Under the pieces are notes generated by a model, which was given only the letters and a program-made list of their open reading frames with translations, ran no database searches and had not been told where the DNA came from. From Deinococcus sp. Arct2-2 (GTDB lineage Bacteria; Deinococcota; Deinococci; Deinococcales; Deinococcaceae), in NCBI RefSeq assembly GCF_004801315.1, contig NZ_SSNW01000008.1, positions 52,782 to 116,781 on the forward strand: a DNA stretch of 64,000 nucleotides, given 5' to 3'. Made by a program: the position numbers and the translations under genes. The first letter of the stretch is position 1, and every line of letters begins with the position of its first letter. Positions 25,698 to 36,246 of the stretch are shown here, piece after piece.

Positions 25698-26546
25698 ATG
25701 CCCAGCCCGACCGCCGCCTTGACCCTCAGCGCCCTGTATATCTATCCCATCAAATCGGCGGGGCGAATTTCGCTGGACAGCAGCCAGATTGGGCCACGCG
25801 GCCTGCAGCATGACCGTCGCTGGATGGTCATCGACGAGGCTGCGCGGCCCCTGACCCAGCGCGAATGTCCAGCCATGCGCCTGATCGAAGTGGTGCTGAC
25901 CGAGGACGGCTTGAGCGTGTCGGCCCCGAACATGCCGCCGCTCGCCGTGCCCTGGCAGCCGTTGGGTCTCCGGAGGCAGGCCGATATGTGGGGCCAACCA
26001 CTTGCCTGTGTGTCGGTTTCGGGGGAGGCTTCGGCTTGGTTCACGGCCTATCTGGGCCAGCCCTGCGACCTGATCTATATGCCCGACGGGGAGGAACGCT
26101 GGCAACCCGCCGACCGCCCTTACCGCTCGCAACTGGGTTTCGCCGACGGCAACCCTTTTCATCTGATATCGGAGGCCTCGGTGGCCGACCTGAATCTAAA
26201 CTTGAGCCGTCCGGTCGACCCCCAAAATTTTCGGCCCAATCTGGTCATCGGCGGCGGCAGCGCCTATCAAGAAGACTTCTGGCGCTTGATCCATGTTGGC
26301 AATCTGACCTTTGAAGTGGTGGAAAGCTGCGCCCGCTGCAGCGTGCTGAATGTGACGGCGCAGGGCACGAGGTCTGCCGAGCCGCTGCGGTCTATGGCCC
26401 GGCTGCGGAGAGACGGGCAGGCTATTCTTTTCGGTCAACATTTGGTGCAGCACGCGCCCTACAGCGAGCGTACCGGGCACTTGCACGTCGGAGACGCCCT
26501 CGAAGTGTTGCAGGCGGGCGAGACGCGCAACCCGGTATACGTTTGA
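25698..26546 (+). CDS. MOSC domain protein (molybdenum-cofactor binding, mARC-like)
   Basis: 282 residues. The N-terminal beta-barrel begins LSALYIYPIKSAGRISLDSS and GPRGLQHDRRWMVID, standard for MOSC_N. The MOSC part has FRPNLVIGGG, ESCARCSVLNVTAQGTR with the conserved cysteine that ligates molybdenum in related enzymes, and a C-terminal HLVQHAP. Relatives reduce N-hydroxylated bases or carry sulphur for the molybdenum cofactor. It lies 55 bases after the kinase and may be in the same transcript, but its function is unrelated to sugar breakdown. Confidence 0.85.
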   Translation: MPSPTAALTLSALYIYPIKSAGRISLDSSQIGPRGLQHDRRWMVIDEAARPLTQRECPAMRLIEVVLTEDGLSVSAPNMPPLAVPWQPLGLRRQADMWGQPLACVSVSGEASAWFTAYLGQPCDLIYMPDGEERWQPADRPYRSQLGFADGNPFHLISEASVADLNLNLSRPVDPQNFRPNLVIGGGSAYQEDFWRLIHVGNLTFEVVESCARCSVLNVTAQGTRSAEPLRSMARLRRDGQAILFGQHLVQHAPYSERTGHLHVGDALEVLQAGETRNPVYV

Positions 26547-26784
26547 AGCAGCAATGCGGCAGGGGCCACCAAGAAAGTGACACCGTCAACACATAGAACA
26601 AAATATAGAAACGTCTTGCTTCAGTACAGCGTTTCGTAAGTTTTTAAGCTTGAGTCCGCTTCGTGTCCCCCTCACCCGTTGCTCCGCAACGCCCTCTCTC
26701 ACCAGTGGAGAGGGGTTAAGAACTTCTAGAACGCTGCACTCAGTCCGAACCTGGAGCGCAGGCCGCTGCATTCTGCGCCGTGTG
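26547..26784. other. Intergenic region between convergent genes
   Basis: Holds a partial palindromic C-rich repeat (CCCCTCACCCGTTGCTCCGC and, further on, GTGGAGAGGGG), similar in style to the repeats at 18292 and 29722. It has no gene. Confidence 0.5.
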
Positions 26785-27525
26785 TTAGGAGATCAAGCGG
26801 TGCAGCCATTCGGTCAGCAGGCGTTGCTCTGCGTCGCTGAATGGGGCTTTGAGATTGGGCAAGAGGGCCACCAGTGAAACCGCGTGGGCGGCAGCTTGCG
26901 GTGTGGCGGAGTCTGAATCTGGCCCCAAAGCTGGCCCGGTGACTGCGGCAGGGTCAGGGGTCAGGATGGCGGTCAACACGGCGCTGAGCATCAGGTCGGG
27001 CAAAGCCGGGTCTTTGACGGGGGCACTGAGCAGGCTGAGCGTCACCCCCAGCGCCGCACCGTGAACCATCGCTGCCGCCCGGTCTACACTCACGGCCAGC
27101 CGTCCAGCCTCCGCGACCCGCTGGAGGAGTTGGTGCAACATGGCCGTCCCCTCTTGGGCTGCGGGCCAAGATGAACCGGACGGCCCCGCACCCGCTTGGG
27201 CCGCACCGTACATCAGCCTGTACAGGTGAGGGTGCGTCAAGCCGAACTCGACGTGTAGATTCCAGCCTTCGCGCAGTTGCTCGACTGGATCGCTGAGCGT
27301 GGCCCGCGCCCCTTTTTCCCGGAGATAGGCCGTAAAACCAGTGCTGGCGACTTCGTTCAGAAGGCCCTGCATATCCCCGAAATGACGGTAGATGGTAGGT
27401 GGCTGCACTTCGGCGGCGGCACTGACGGCACGGGTAGACACGGCCTCTACGCCCCCCGTTTCCAGCAGGGTCAGGGCGGCCTGCACCATCCGGGTTCGGG
27501 GCGACGGCAAGGCGGGCGACTTCAT
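26785..27525 (-). CDS. TetR-family transcriptional regulator
   Basis: 246 residues. The N-terminal helix-turn-helix reads AVSTRAVSAAAEVQPPTIYR followed by HFGDMQGL. The ligand domain contains the TetR C-terminal pattern HPHLYRLMYG. It is divergent from the NmrA-type gene at 27706. The palindromes at 27527 and 27563 lie between the two, the first only 1 base from the start codon, so it should repress itself and the neighbour. Confidence 0.88.
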   Translation of the reverse strand: MKSPALPSPRTRMVQAALTLLETGGVEAVSTRAVSAAAEVQPPTIYRHFGDMQGLLNEVASTGFTAYLREKGARATLSDPVEQLREGWNLHVEFGLTHPHLYRLMYGAAQAGAGPSGSSWPAAQEGTAMLHQLLQRVAEAGRLAVSVDRAAAMVHGAALGVTLSLLSAPVKDPALPDLMLSAVLTAILTPDPAAVTGPALGPDSDSATPQAAAHAVSLVALLPNLKAPFSDAEQRLLTEWLHRLIS

Positions 27526-27526
27526 A

Positions 27527-27573
27527 TATCAATGATAACACTGCGGCGTTATCAGTTTGACATATCAGTGATC
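27527..27573. promoter_or_regulatory. Candidate operators of the second TetR regulator
   Basis: TATCAATGATA at 27527-27537 is a perfect 11-bp palindrome, and TATCAGTGATC at 27563-27573 matches it at 9 of 11 positions. The second lies between the -35 and -10 of the rightward promoter. A further GTTATCAG stretch between them may add a half-site. Confidence 0.55.
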
Positions 27574-27586
27574 CTTGTTTTATGTT
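27557..27586 (+). promoter_or_regulatory. Promoter of the NmrA-type gene
   Basis: TTGACA at 27557-27562 and TATGTT at 27581-27586 are spaced by 18 bases, with the operator-like TATCAGTGATC in the spacer, giving direct repression when the TetR protein is bound. Confidence 0.55.
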
Positions 27587-27705
27587 ATCGATGTAAACAC
27601 TCTGCCGAGATCACTTTGTCTTCCACGTTCCCGAACGACACCCCAAGTCGCCCAAGACCGCCCGCCGAATGACGGCGCGTGCGGCCCATCCCACAAGGAG
27701 TACCC

Positions 27706-28566
27706 ATGATTTTAGTGACTGGAGCCACCGGAAAGTTAGGCAGGATCGTTGTTCAGCACCTCCTGAAGGACGCCGCCCCCGATCAGATCGCTGTGTTGGT
27801 GCGCGACGAGAGCAAGGCGGCTGATCTGAAGGCCGCAGGCGTCAGCGTGCGCGTGGGCCACTACGACGATCTGTCCCTCCTGGGTCAGGCCATGCAGGGC
27901 ATAGACCGGGTGTTGCTGATTGCAGGAACAGACGAAGAACGCCGCGTTCAGCAGCACCAGAACGTGATAGACGCGGCCAAACAAGCGGGTGTTCAGGGAA
28001 TCGCCTACACCAGCCGAACCCTCAAAGACCGCAGCACCCTCGCCAATAAGCTGATGGAAGGCCATTTTCAGACCGAGGACGCTGTTCGGGCGAGCGGGCT
28101 GAACTATGCCGTCTTCCGCAACGTGCTGTACATGGACGCCCTGCCGCAGTTCGTCGGAGAACAGGTGTTCGAGACGGGCATTCGTCTGCCCGCAGGTCAG
28201 GGCCGGGTGGCTTTCGCCCTGCGGAGCGACATGGGCGAGGCCATCGCCAACTCTTTACTGAACGACCAATGGAACCAAACGACCTATCACCTGACCGGAA
28301 CAGAGCCGTATTCCTTTGAAGATGTGGCGGCAGAATTGACCCGCTTGTCGGGCAAGGCGGTCGCTTACTACCCTGTCGAAGCCGCCGCTTTCGAGGCGCA
28401 AATGATCGGGCGCGGCGTACCCCCGGTGGTGGCCCAGCGCGTCGCCGGCTTTATGACCGACATCAAAAACGGACAGGAAGACGAAATCAGTCCCGACTTG
28501 GAACGGCTGCTGGGGCGTCGGCCTGCGCTGCTCGGAGAGGGCTTGAGAACGCTGTTTGCCCTGTAA
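27706..28566 (+). CDS. NmrA-type SDR, NAD(P)H:quinone oxidoreductase (QorB/YtfG-like)
   Basis: 286 residues from the ATG at 27706, with AAGGAG 6 bases upstream. MILVTGATGKLGRIVVQHLL is the nucleotide-binding motif of the atypical SDR5/NmrA group. RDESKAADLKAAG, IAYTSRTL and NYAVFRNVLYMDALP match the QorB subfamily, which reduces quinones with NAD(P)H. It lacks a catalytic YxxxK, as usual for the group. It is divergent from a TetR regulator, a common sensor-detoxifier pair for electrophiles. Confidence 0.87.
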   Translation: MILVTGATGKLGRIVVQHLLKDAAPDQIAVLVRDESKAADLKAAGVSVRVGHYDDLSLLGQAMQGIDRVLLIAGTDEERRVQQHQNVIDAAKQAGVQGIAYTSRTLKDRSTLANKLMEGHFQTEDAVRASGLNYAVFRNVLYMDALPQFVGEQVFETGIRLPAGQGRVAFALRSDMGEAIANSLLNDQWNQTTYHLTGTEPYSFEDVAAELTRLSGKAVAYYPVEAAAFEAQMIGRGVPPVVAQRVAGFMTDIKNGQEDEISPDLERLLGRRPALLGEGLRTLFAL

Positions 28567-28652
28567 TAAGGGGTTAAAGAGAGTGCCGTATATCTGGGGT
28601 GGCCCTCTGACATGCAACCCCAGAACACTCCCGCCCCTCTGCGAACACGCCC

Positions 28653-29330
28653 TTAGCGCAACTCTCGGGCGTCGTAAACGGTACTCTCCGGGCGCTTGGC
28701 TTGCCCATCGGCGTCAGACTTGCGGCCAAGGCGAAACGTCCCAAGCTCCGATTTGACCGTGAGCGGCAACGTCGCGTCCACGACTTCCGGTACATCTCGC
28801 ACCCGCAGTTTCGGGGTACTCAGTCCCCCCCAAGGATGGCCCAGAATCGCGCCTTTGGGCAGCTCTACCGCCTGCACAAACGCTAGGTCTAAGGCCAAAT
28901 TCAGGACGGCGGCCAGTTGGCGCAGCGATCCGACCCGGTGATCCCAATAAAACGGATCGGCCAGTTGGGCCAACGCCGCAGGCAAAATGCCCATCCGCCG
29001 GGCGACTTCGCGGTAACTCATGCCGCTGGCGGCGAGGGTGCGCTCCACTTGCACACTCACAGGGTTTACGGGCGCGGGCGTCACCACCAGTTCCTCTACC
29101 TCACGCCCGCTGTAAGCACTCTGAACTTCGTCGGGAAAATCTGTCAGTCGGTGCGCCCGAGGTTTGGGCCGCGTCTGCTCTGCATCCAGCAGATGAAGCG
29201 CCAACCCCTGACTCAGCGCCTCCTCCAACTGCTCCCGCGTGTCGGTGTTGGCCAGAATCGTCAGTTCTGGAATGAATCCGGCGTAGCCTTCAGGAGTTCG
29301 GGTGATCAGGCCCAGATAGCTCAAGGTCAC
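28653..29330 (-). CDS. hicB: HicB-like antitoxin with DNA-binding C-terminus
   Basis: 225 residues with a GTG start that overlaps the HicA stop by 4 bases. Residues 1-50 (YLGLITRTPEGYAGFIPELT, then REQLEEALSQGLALHL) form the partial RNase H-like HicB fold that covers the toxin. Residues about 115-165 (SYREVARRMGILPAALAQLA) look like an XRE-type helix-turn-helix for autoregulation. It is longer than usual for HicB (about 110-150), with an extra C-terminal tail of about 60 residues. The order toxin first, antitoxin second is standard for hicAB. Confidence 0.75.
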   Translation of the reverse strand: MTLSYLGLITRTPEGYAGFIPELTILANTDTREQLEEALSQGLALHLLDAEQTRPKPRAHRLTDFPDEVQSAYSGREVEELVVTPAPVNPVSVQVERTLAASGMSYREVARRMGILPAALAQLADPFYWDHRVGSLRQLAAVLNLALDLAFVQAVELPKGAILGHPWGGLSTPKLRVRDVPEVVDATLPLTVKSELGTFRLGRKSDADGQAKRPESTVYDARELR

Positions 29331-29566
29331 CGGGCTTCCTGCTTAGAAGTGGTTTTGCACAGGTCAGGCCGCAGATCGACGTGTGTGAGTCCCAAACAGC
29401 GCAGAACGGCGTCTTCCTGCGCTGGATCGCATTCGTGGGCCATGTTGCCACTCAACGTGATGGCCCCCTCCACAGGATGATGCCAGTGCCGATGCTCCGT
29501 GCCGATGCGGGGCCGGTACAGCCAGCCGCGTTGAGCCAGCAAAGCCTCAAGCTGCCTGACTTTCAC
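29327..29566 (-). CDS. hicA: HicA-like toxin
   Basis: 79 residues, GTG start. MKVRQLEALLAQRGW is the usual HicA N-terminal helix, and RIGTEHRHWHHP holds the histidine that in HicA mRNA interferases (GSHH-type motif) is catalytic. VLRCLGL ends the double-stranded-RNA-binding-like fold. It should cut mRNA or block translation when not bound by the HicB protein encoded next. Confidence 0.72.
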   Translation of the reverse strand: MKVRQLEALLAQRGWLYRPRIGTEHRHWHHPVEGAITLSGNMAHECDPAQEDAVLRCLGLTHVDLRPDLCKTTSKQEAR

Positions 29567-29721
29567 CGGTTCCCCGGCGTGAGGGAGGCGCGGACAAAGC
29601 AGCCGGGCCGATGTGCCCTCTGAATCTTGGTCTCACCTGCAATGATCACTCTTTACTATAGTCCTCAGTTCCGGGCCTTCAGCGCATCTTCAGGCACCCA
29701 GTTGGCCGGGCGGCAGGTGAG

Positions 29722-29964
29722 TTATTGATCCTTGCTGAGGTTGGCAACATCTTGGGAACATGGAGCTGGAAGGTGAACCCCCCCGTTGCTGACGCAACGC
29801 CCCCCCTTAGAGGGGAGGACAACTGCATTTGCGCTCCCCTTGAGGGGGGCTGGCTGCGAACTGGTACAGCTCCGCAGGAGAGCAGACTGGGGGGTTCACC
29901 CGGAATCATCAACGATCAATGCTTGCCCCGTTTGGATGTTGCTCAGCCGGACAGGACTCAATAA
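29722..29964 (+). repeat. MITE-like palindromic repeat, copy 1
   Basis: 243 bases with imperfect terminal inverted repeats (TTATTGATCC at the left, GGACTCAATAA at the right). Inside is a long hairpin bounded by GAACCCCCC and GGGGGGTTC, with smaller C-rich/G-rich arms. It shares flanks and core with the copies at 39650 and 42189 (the latter inverted) and codes for no protein. Here it fills the space between the HicA gene and the transporter at 30111. Confidence 0.75.
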
Positions 29965-30110
29965 GCAGCTACCGAGAACCTTCCATCAAGGTTGCGTCGG
30001 GCAGTCCGTACCAGTTCGCTCGGGAGACACAGGCTGCCCAGTGAACCCTGCCGCCCGCACCTACCCAGCCCTTCCATTGCACTGCCGCAGCGTGGATACT
30101 TCCTAAGGTC

Positions 30111-32066
30111 ATGTCCCCCCATAAATCTGCCCCTCATCCTCTGGTCGCCAAAATGTCCCACTGGATGGTGCAGGAAGAGACAGTGCCCACAGAAGGCTTC
30201 TTCGAAGAAGTGCCTGCGGCGCAGAAACACCATCACACTCAGCCTTGGTGGCGGGTGATGTGCCTGACAGGAGTGGACTATTTCTCGACGCTGGGATATC
30301 AGCCCGGTATTGCGGCGCTGGCCGCAGGCGCGGTGGCCCCCTTTGCAACGTTGGTGTTGGTGTTGGTCACGCTCTTCGGCGCTTTGCCCATGTACCGCCG
30401 GGTGGCCGCCGAAAGTCCGCACGGCGACGGCAGTATCTCTATGCTCGAACGCCTGCTGTCGTATTGGCCCAGCAAATTTCTGGTGCTGTCCCTGATCGGC
30501 TTCGTTGCCACTGGCTTCATCATTACCATTACCCTCTCGGCTGCGGATGCGGCGGCCCACATCGTCGAAAATCCCTTCCTCAAAACGGCATTGGAAGGCC
30601 ATCAGGTAGGCGTAACGCTGATTTTGGTGCTGCTGTTGGCGGCGGTGTTCCTCAAAGGATTTAAAGAGGCCATCGGCATCGCCGTCGTGTTGGTCGTCTT
30701 GTATCTCACCCTCAGCGCCGTCGTCATTGGTCAAGGCCTGCACCAAATCGCGCTCCAGCCCCAAGTCTTGGCCGACTGGACGGCGCAGCTGGGTCAGACG
30801 TACCGCTCACCTCTGGCTCTGCTGGGCGCGGCCCTACTGGTATTCCCCAAACTGGCCCTCGGCCTCTCGGGGTTCGAAACTGGTGTGGTCGTCATGCCCC
30901 TGATCAAAGGTGACCCGGAGGATACCGAGGCCAAACCGAGTGGCCGCATCCGCAACGGAAAAAAACTGCTGACAGGCGCGGCGCTCCTGATGAGTGTGTT
31001 TTTGCTCACCAGCAGTCTGGTCACTACCTTGCTGATCCCCGCTGGCGCGTTTCAACCGGGCGGCGAGGCCAACGGACGGGCTTTGGCGTACCTTGCCCAC
31101 CAGAATTTGGGCGAACGGTTCGGCACGCTGTACGACCTGTCCACCATTTTAATTCTCTGGTTCGCGGGTGCCAGCGCGATGGCAGGCCTGCTGAATATCG
31201 TGCCGCGCTACCTGCCCCGCTACGGCATGGCCCCCGATTGGGCACGCGCCACCCGCCCGCTGGTCTTGATTTACCTGACGATGTCGGTGGTGGTCACGCT
31301 GGCTTTCCGCGCCAGTGTGGATGGTCAGGCCGCCGCCTACGCCACCGGAGTGCTGGCGATGATGACCAGTGCCGCCATCGCCGTCACCCTGAGCGCCGTC
31401 CGGCGACAGCAGCGCCGCCAAGCGTGGGCCTTCGGAATCATCAGCGTGATCTTCGTCTACACCAGCGTGGTCACGTTGCTCAGCAACCCACAGGGTCTGT
31501 ACATCGCTTTGCTGTTCATCGCTCTGGTACTGGCGGTCGGAATGACGTCCCGCATCATGCGCTCGTTCGAACTGCGGGTGTCGAGCGTCCAGTTCGATGA
31601 GGCGTCTCAGGCCCTGCTGAAAAGCTTTCCCATCCGGCCTCTGCGCTTTGTGTCGCATCATCCGGGCCGCTCCTCGGAAGCCGAATACCGCAAACAGGAA
31701 TTGAGGGTGCGCCAGATGGTGCATTTGCCCGATCAACAACCCTTCATTTTCCTAGAAGTCGAGATCGACGACGCCAGTGAATTCACCGATACGGTAGAGG
31801 TCACGGGGTTCCAAGTCGGGCCTTTCGGAGTGCTGCGGGCGAGGGGATCAAGCGTGCCCAACACCATCGCCGCAGTGATGCTGCATCTGCGCGGCAAAGG
31901 CGCGCCGCCGCAGGTCTACATGCGCTGGACGGAAGACAGCCCCCTGCATCTGGCGCTCGACTTCGTGATCGGGGGCCGGGGCGACGTTCCACCCCTGACC
32001 CGCGAGATTTTGCGCCGTGCCGAGCCTGACCGTGACCGCCGCCCTATCGTTCACGTCGGTGGCTAA
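30111..32066 (+). CDS. APC-superfamily transporter, KimA/KUP-like
   Basis: 651 residues with TAAGG just before the ATG. After a 45-residue soluble start comes [20 protein letters not shown], the first helix motif of this APC branch. About 12 transmembrane helices run to residue 480, and a soluble C-terminal domain of about 150 residues follows ([14 protein letters not shown] onward). Length, first-helix motif and cytoplasmic tail match KimA-type potassium importers and related amino-acid permeases; which ion or amino acid is moved cannot be read from sequence alone. It stands alone, with a terminator after it. Confidence 0.82.
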   Translation: MSPHKSAPHPLVAKMSHWMVQEETVPTEGFFEEVPAAQKHHHTQPWWRVMCLTGVDYFSTLGYQPGIAALAAGAVAPFATLVLVLVTLFGALPMYRRVAAESPHGDGSISMLERLLSYWPSKFLVLSLIGFVATGFIITITLSAADAAAHIVENPFLKTALEGHQVGVTLILVLLLAAVFLKGFKEAIGIAVVLVVLYLTLSAVVIGQGLHQIALQPQVLADWTAQLGQTYRSPLALLGAALLVFPKLALGLSGFETGVVVMPLIKGDPEDTEAKPSGRIRNGKKLLTGAALLMSVFLLTSSLVTTLLIPAGAFQPGGEANGRALAYLAHQNLGERFGTLYDLSTILILWFAGASAMAGLLNIVPRYLPRYGMAPDWARATRPLVLIYLTMSVVVTLAFRASVDGQAAAYATGVLAMMTSAAIAVTLSAVRRQQRRQAWAFGIISVIFVYTSVVTLLSNPQGLYIALLFIALVLAVGMTSRIMRSFELRVSSVQFDEASQALLKSFPIRPLRFVSHHPGRSSEAEYRKQELRVRQMVHLPDQQPFIFLEVEIDDASEFTDTVEVTGFQVGPFGVLRARGSSVPNTIAAVMLHLRGKGAPPQVYMRWTEDSPLHLALDFVIGGRGDVPPLTREILRRAEPDRDRRPIVHVGG

Positions 32067-32091
32067 GGCCTCACCTCACCGCCCATAACAA

Positions 32092-32115
32092 AACCCCTGT
32101 CAACAGGGTTCTTTT
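32092..32115 (+). terminator. Rho-independent terminator after the transporter
   Basis: AACCCCTGT and ACAGGGTT form an 8-bp stem with one bulged C and a 2-base loop, followed by CTTTTC. It lies 26 bases after the stop of the APC gene. Confidence 0.65.
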
Positions 32116-32161
32116 CAGATCAAGTTCGACTCTTTGACCTGAAATAAATCGAAGTTTGGTT

Positions 32162-32190
32162 TTGACACTCGGAAGTCAGACTCGTACTCT
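32162..32190 (+). promoter_or_regulatory. Promoter of the ROK/ABC sugar operon
   Basis: TTGACA at 32162-32167 and TACTCT at 32185-32190 are 17 bases apart. Start of transcription would fall near 32197, about 48 bases before the ROK start codon. Confidence 0.65.
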
Positions 32191-32205
32191 GTCTTTACCA
32201 CCCAG

Positions 32206-32227
32206 TTGTGTCAATACGTTGTGTCAA
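32206..32227. promoter_or_regulatory. Direct repeat TTGTGTCAA, possible ROK operator
   Basis: TTGTGTCAA occurs at 32206-32214 and again at 32219-32227, 13 bases apart, inside the leader just downstream of the promoter. The position suits autoregulation by the ROK protein encoded next. The evidence is position and repetition only. Confidence 0.4.
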
Positions 32228-32244
32228 ACCGCTCCGAGGTTTCC

Positions 32245-33555
32245 ATGCCTACTCTGTCCGTCTCGTCTGTGCCGGTGGCCCCGGCAGCACTTTCGGCTGC
32301 TGCCTTCATTGCTCCTCTTCTCACGCCCGATCAGCGGGAAGTCCTGCACGCCGTGTTGTGGATGGATCATCCTTCACGGCTGCATCTCTGCGAAGCACTG
32401 GGGTTTTCCAAGTCCAAGCTGACCAGTTTGGTGGGCATGCTGCTCGACGAAAATTTGATCGAAGAGGGCGAGGTGCAGCCGTCCAGCGGGGGGCGGCGGG
32501 CGCTGGGGCTGCGGCTGAACCGGGCGCTCGGCGTGGTGGTGGGCATCGATTTGGGGGCCACCCACGCCCAAGTCGCGTTGTCGGATCTGACCACCCGCCA
32601 ACTGTGTTCTGCCCATGTGCCGGTGCAAGTGGGGCGCGGGCCGGGGCCGGTGCTGGCCAACATCGTGCCTCTCATCGATGATCTGCTGACCGGGCAAGGC
32701 CTGACCCGCGCCCATGTGCTGGGCCTCGGCATGGGCGTACCCGGCCCGGTGGAATTTGAAACGGGCCTGCTCATCAGCCCGCCGCTGATGCCCAGTTGGG
32801 AAGGCTTTAATCTCCGCGCCTATTTTGCCGACCTGTTCGCTGCGCCGCTGGCCGTCGACAACGACGTGAACCTGATGGCTCTAGGCGAACTGCATCACGC
32901 CCGCAGGCAAGCTCTGGGCGCGGCCCACACCCCCGGCGCAGTGCGGAGCCGCTGGCCGGGCCAAGAAAATTTCATCGTCGTCAAGCTGGGCACGGGCATC
33001 GGCGCGGGCATCATCATGCGCGGCGAGGTGTTCCGGGGGGCCGACGGCGCGGCGGGCGACATAGGACATATCAGCGTGGAGGCGGCGGGGCCGCGCTGCT
33101 CCTGCGGCAATGTGGGCTGCCTCGAGGCGCTGGCGGGTGCGCCCAACATCGTGCGGGAGGCGCGGGCCGCCGCCGAGGGAGGCCACAGTCCGCTGCTGGC
33201 GGCCCTGCTGGAAGCCGATCCTGCCGCTTTCAGCACCCGCGAAGTGGCGCTGGCGGCGAGGCAAGGCGACCCGGTCGCCAACGACATTTTGCAGCTTGCG
33301 GGCACGCGGGTAGGCCAAGTCATCGCCGGACTGATCAATTTTATGAATCCGTCTCAAGTCCTGTTGTCGGGCGGGGTGGCGCAGGTGGGGCCGCTGCTGC
33401 TGGCGAGCGTGCGCCAAAGCGTGTATGCCCGCAGCCTGCCGCTGTCTACCCGCAAACTCCGCATAGATTACGCCGCGCTGGGCGTGCAGGCCGGACTGCG
33501 CGGAGCCACCGTACTCGCCATAGAACGGGCGCTGTTGGCGGAGGTGAGCGCATGA
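32245..33555 (+). CDS. ROK-family transcriptional regulator
   Basis: 436 residues from the ATG at 32245; the open frame extends to 32206 but that part is leader with the direct repeats. A winged helix-turn-helix ([20 protein letters not shown]) is followed by the ROK sugar-kinase-like domain: [30 protein letters not shown] and the zinc motif [12 protein letters not shown]. Such NagC/Mlc/XylR-type repressors release DNA when a sugar binds. It overlaps the ABC ATPase by 4 bases and should control the operon to 39525. Confidence 0.92.
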   Translation: MPTLSVSSVPVAPAALSAAAFIAPLLTPDQREVLHAVLWMDHPSRLHLCEALGFSKSKLTSLVGMLLDENLIEEGEVQPSSGGRRALGLRLNRALGVVVGIDLGATHAQVALSDLTTRQLCSAHVPVQVGRGPGPVLANIVPLIDDLLTGQGLTRAHVLGLGMGVPGPVEFETGLLISPPLMPSWEGFNLRAYFADLFAAPLAVDNDVNLMALGELHHARRQALGAAHTPGAVRSRWPGQENFIVVKLGTGIGAGIIMRGEVFRGADGAAGDIGHISVEAAGPRCSCGNVGCLEALAGAPNIVREARAAAEGGHSPLLAALLEADPAAFSTREVALAARQGDPVANDILQLAGTRVGQVIAGLINFMNPSQVLLSGGVAQVGPLLLASVRQSVYARSLPLSTRKLRIDYAALGVQAGLRGATVLAIERALLAEVSA

Positions 33556-35111
33556 CCGGTCAAGGCGTGACAGCCCCACCAGACTGGATCACGTTCGAGA
33601 ACGTCTCCAAGAGTTTTGGCCCGGTAGAAGTCCTGCGCGACGTGTCGTTCGGGATTCGGCGGGGCGAAGTGCACGCGCTGCTGGGCGAAAACGGCGCGGG
33701 CAAAAGCACCCTGATGAAGATGCTGGGCGGCTACCACGCGCCCTCCTCCGGTCAGGTGTGGCTGGACGGGCAACCCGTTCACTTCCGTTCCAGCCGCGAC
33801 GCTGAGGCAGAGGGCATCGTCCTGATCCATCAGGAATTCAATCTGGCCGAAGACCTGACGGTGGCGCAGAACATCTATTTGGGCCATGAACCGGGCGGCC
33901 TGCTGATCGACGACGCGGCCATGCGGCGCGGCGCGGCAGAGGCGCTGGCCCGCTTGAGCATCACCCTTGATCCGCGCACGTTGGTGCGTCACCTCAGTGT
34001 GCCGCAAAAGCAGCTCGTAGAAATTGCCAAAGCCCTGTCGCGCCAAGCCCGCGTGCTGATCATGGACGAACCCACCGCCACCCTGACGCTGCACGAAACG
34101 AACACCCTGTTGGGCCTGATCCGGCAACTACGGGATTCCGGCGTGACCGTGCTGTATATCAGCCACAAACTGGATGAAGTGGGCCAGATCGCAGACCGCG
34201 TGACCGTGCTGCGCGATGGGCGTTACGTGACCACCAGAGACGCCGCCGACCTGAGCCAGCAGCAGATGGCGAACCTGATGGTGGGGCGCGAACTCGAAGA
34301 TATGTTTCCGCCGCGACTCTCTCCCCAGCCGCAAGAACGCCTGCGGGTCACGGGCCTGAACGTGCCGGGGTGGTCGCGTGACCTCAGCTTTGGCGTGCGG
34401 GCGGGCGAGGTGCTGGGGTTCGCAGGCTTGGTGGGATCGGGGCGCACCGAGAGCTTTGAAGGCCTGTTCGGGCTGCGGCCCCATACGGTGGGCAGCGTGA
34501 CGGTAGACGGCCAGCCGCGCCGCATTCGCAACCCCAGTGACGCCGCCCGCGCCGGACTGGTGTACCTCTCGGAAGACCGCAAAGGCAAAGGCCTGCTGGT
34601 AGATTTTGCCCTGACGCCCAACCTGACCCTGATGACGCTGGAGGTGTACGCCAAGCCCTTGCTGGACGTGCAGGCCGAGAAAACAGCGATGATCCGGGCC
34701 GCCGAAGAACACCACATCCGCAGCGGGCGGCTGGACGTGACCGCGTCGGCGCTGTCGGGCGGCAATCAGCAAAAGCTGGCGCTGGCCCGCATTCTGGAAC
34801 GTCACCCCGACGTGATCGTGCTGGACGAACCCACACGCGGCGTGGACGTGGGCGCAAAACGCGAAATCTACCACCTGATTCACGGACTGGCGGCGGCGGG
34901 CAAAGCCGTGATCGTCATCAGTTCGGAACTGCCGGAGCTTTTGGGCCTGTGCCACCGCCTGCTAATCATGCACGGGGGCCGCTTGGTAGGCAACCTCAGC
35001 GGCGCAGAACTGACCGAACATGAAGTTATTCAGTACGTCACGGGCCTGAAAAGAGACGACCCCGCCCAAATCACCCGAGACCCACAGGAGCCGCCCTATG
35101 TCCACGCCTAG
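33552..35111 (+). CDS. Sugar ABC transporter, tandem ATP-binding protein (RbsA/MglA type)
   Basis: 519 residues with two ATPase domains. The first has Walker [11 protein letters not shown], signature LSVPQKQLV and Walker [13 protein letters not shown]. The second is degenerate at Walker A ([10 protein letters not shown]) but has LSGGNQQKL and [12 protein letters not shown], the normal state in RbsA/MglA. It powers the permease at 35098, overlapping it by 14 bases. Confidence 0.93.
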   Translation: MTGQGVTAPPDWITFENVSKSFGPVEVLRDVSFGIRRGEVHALLGENGAGKSTLMKMLGGYHAPSSGQVWLDGQPVHFRSSRDAEAEGIVLIHQEFNLAEDLTVAQNIYLGHEPGGLLIDDAAMRRGAAEALARLSITLDPRTLVRHLSVPQKQLVEIAKALSRQARVLIMDEPTATLTLHETNTLLGLIRQLRDSGVTVLYISHKLDEVGQIADRVTVLRDGRYVTTRDAADLSQQQMANLMVGRELEDMFPPRLSPQPQERLRVTGLNVPGWSRDLSFGVRAGEVLGFAGLVGSGRTESFEGLFGLRPHTVGSVTVDGQPRRIRNPSDAARAGLVYLSEDRKGKGLLVDFALTPNLTLMTLEVYAKPLLDVQAEKTAMIRAAEEHHIRSGRLDVTASALSGGNQQKLALARILERHPDVIVLDEPTRGVDVGAKREIYHLIHGLAAAGKAVIVISSELPELLGLCHRLLIMHGGRLVGNLSGAELTEHEVIQYVTGLKRDDPAQITRDPQEPPYVHA

Positions 35112-36126
35112 TCCCAGTCCGGCCCCTACGCCTTCGCCTCTTTCCTCCGTCGCCGCCCCCGGCCCTACCCTGCTGGGACGCATTGGCAGCCTCGGCCCCC
35201 TGCTGGGTCTGCTGGCGCTGATGCTGGTGGCCACCGCCCTCAACCCCGATTTTCTGAGCGTGTCCAACCTCACCAACATTCTCACGCGGGCGGCCTTTAC
35301 CGGAATTATCGCGGTGGGCATGACCTTCGTCATCATTTCGGGCGGCATCGACCTCTCGGTGGGATCGTTGGCGGCGCTGATCGCCGGGGGCATGATTCTG
35401 GTCATGAACGCACTGGTGCCGGGCCTCGGCGCGGGCTGGGGCACGGTGCTGGTGGGCATGGCATTTGCCCTGACCCTCGGCGCAGTCGCCGGATTCCTGC
35501 ACGGGTTCATCATCACGCGGGGCCGCATCGAGGCTTTTATCGTCACGCTGGGCACGCTGGGCATTTTCCGGGCCGTGCTGACCTACCTCTCGCAAGGCGG
35601 CGCTATTTCGCTGGATTTGGGGGTCAGTGACCGCTACAGCCCGGTGTTTTACGGCTCGCTGCTGGGCGTGCCGATTCCGATTCTGGTGTTCGCGCTGGTG
35701 GCCCTCGTGGGCGGCCTGATCCTCAACCGCACCCGTTATGGCCGCTACGTGCAGGCCATCGGCAGCAACGAACAGGTGGCCCGCTACGCCGCCATCAACG
35801 TGGGAGGCGTCAAAATCGCCACCTACGTGCTGCTGGGCGTGTGCGTCGCCATCGCCACCACGCTGTACGTGCCGCGTCTGGGCAGCGCTTCACCGTCTAC
35901 GGGCCTCCTGTGGGAACTGGAAGCCATCGCCGCCGTCATCATCGGCGGAACGGCCCTCAAAGGCGGACATGGCCGCATCTGGGGCACGGTGGTGGGCGCG
36001 ATTTTGCTGGTCACCATCGAGAACGTCCTCAACCTCACCAACATCATCAGCGTGTACCTCAACGCCGCCGTGCAGGGCGTGGTCATCATTCTCGTCGCCT
36101 TCTTTCAGCGCGGAGGCCGCAAATGA
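35098..36126 (+). CDS. Sugar ABC transporter permease (RbsC type)
   Basis: 342 residues, about 8-10 hydrophobic helices. [20 protein letters not shown] is the signature of the RbsC/XylH/MglC branch. Following motifs include [20 protein letters not shown] and [20 protein letters not shown] (the EAA-like cytoplasmic loop) and [20 protein letters not shown]. An unusual Pro/Ser-rich stretch of 20 residues precedes helix 1. Confidence 0.93.
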   Translation: MSTPSPSPAPTPSPLSSVAAPGPTLLGRIGSLGPLLGLLALMLVATALNPDFLSVSNLTNILTRAAFTGIIAVGMTFVIISGGIDLSVGSLAALIAGGMILVMNALVPGLGAGWGTVLVGMAFALTLGAVAGFLHGFIITRGRIEAFIVTLGTLGIFRAVLTYLSQGGAISLDLGVSDRYSPVFYGSLLGVPIPILVFALVALVGGLILNRTRYGRYVQAIGSNEQVARYAAINVGGVKIATYVLLGVCVAIATTLYVPRLGSASPSTGLLWELEAIAAVIIGGTALKGGHGRIWGTVVGAILLVTIENVLNLTNIISVYLNAAVQGVVIILVAFFQRGGRK

Positions 36127-36246
36127 GCGGGCCGAATCGGATGCACAGGAGGTGGGCCGTGAGGGAATTCGCCGTGTAGGCCGCGTTCAGACCGTTCGTT
36201 TCCAGTGTCCCGCCTTCTCAAGTTATCCCTCTAGGAGCAACCTGAT

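Noticed and set aside
29964..30110. c-di-AMP riboswitch ahead of the KimA-like transporter
   Set aside because: The leader is short and mostly repeat; no conserved riboswitch core could be found.
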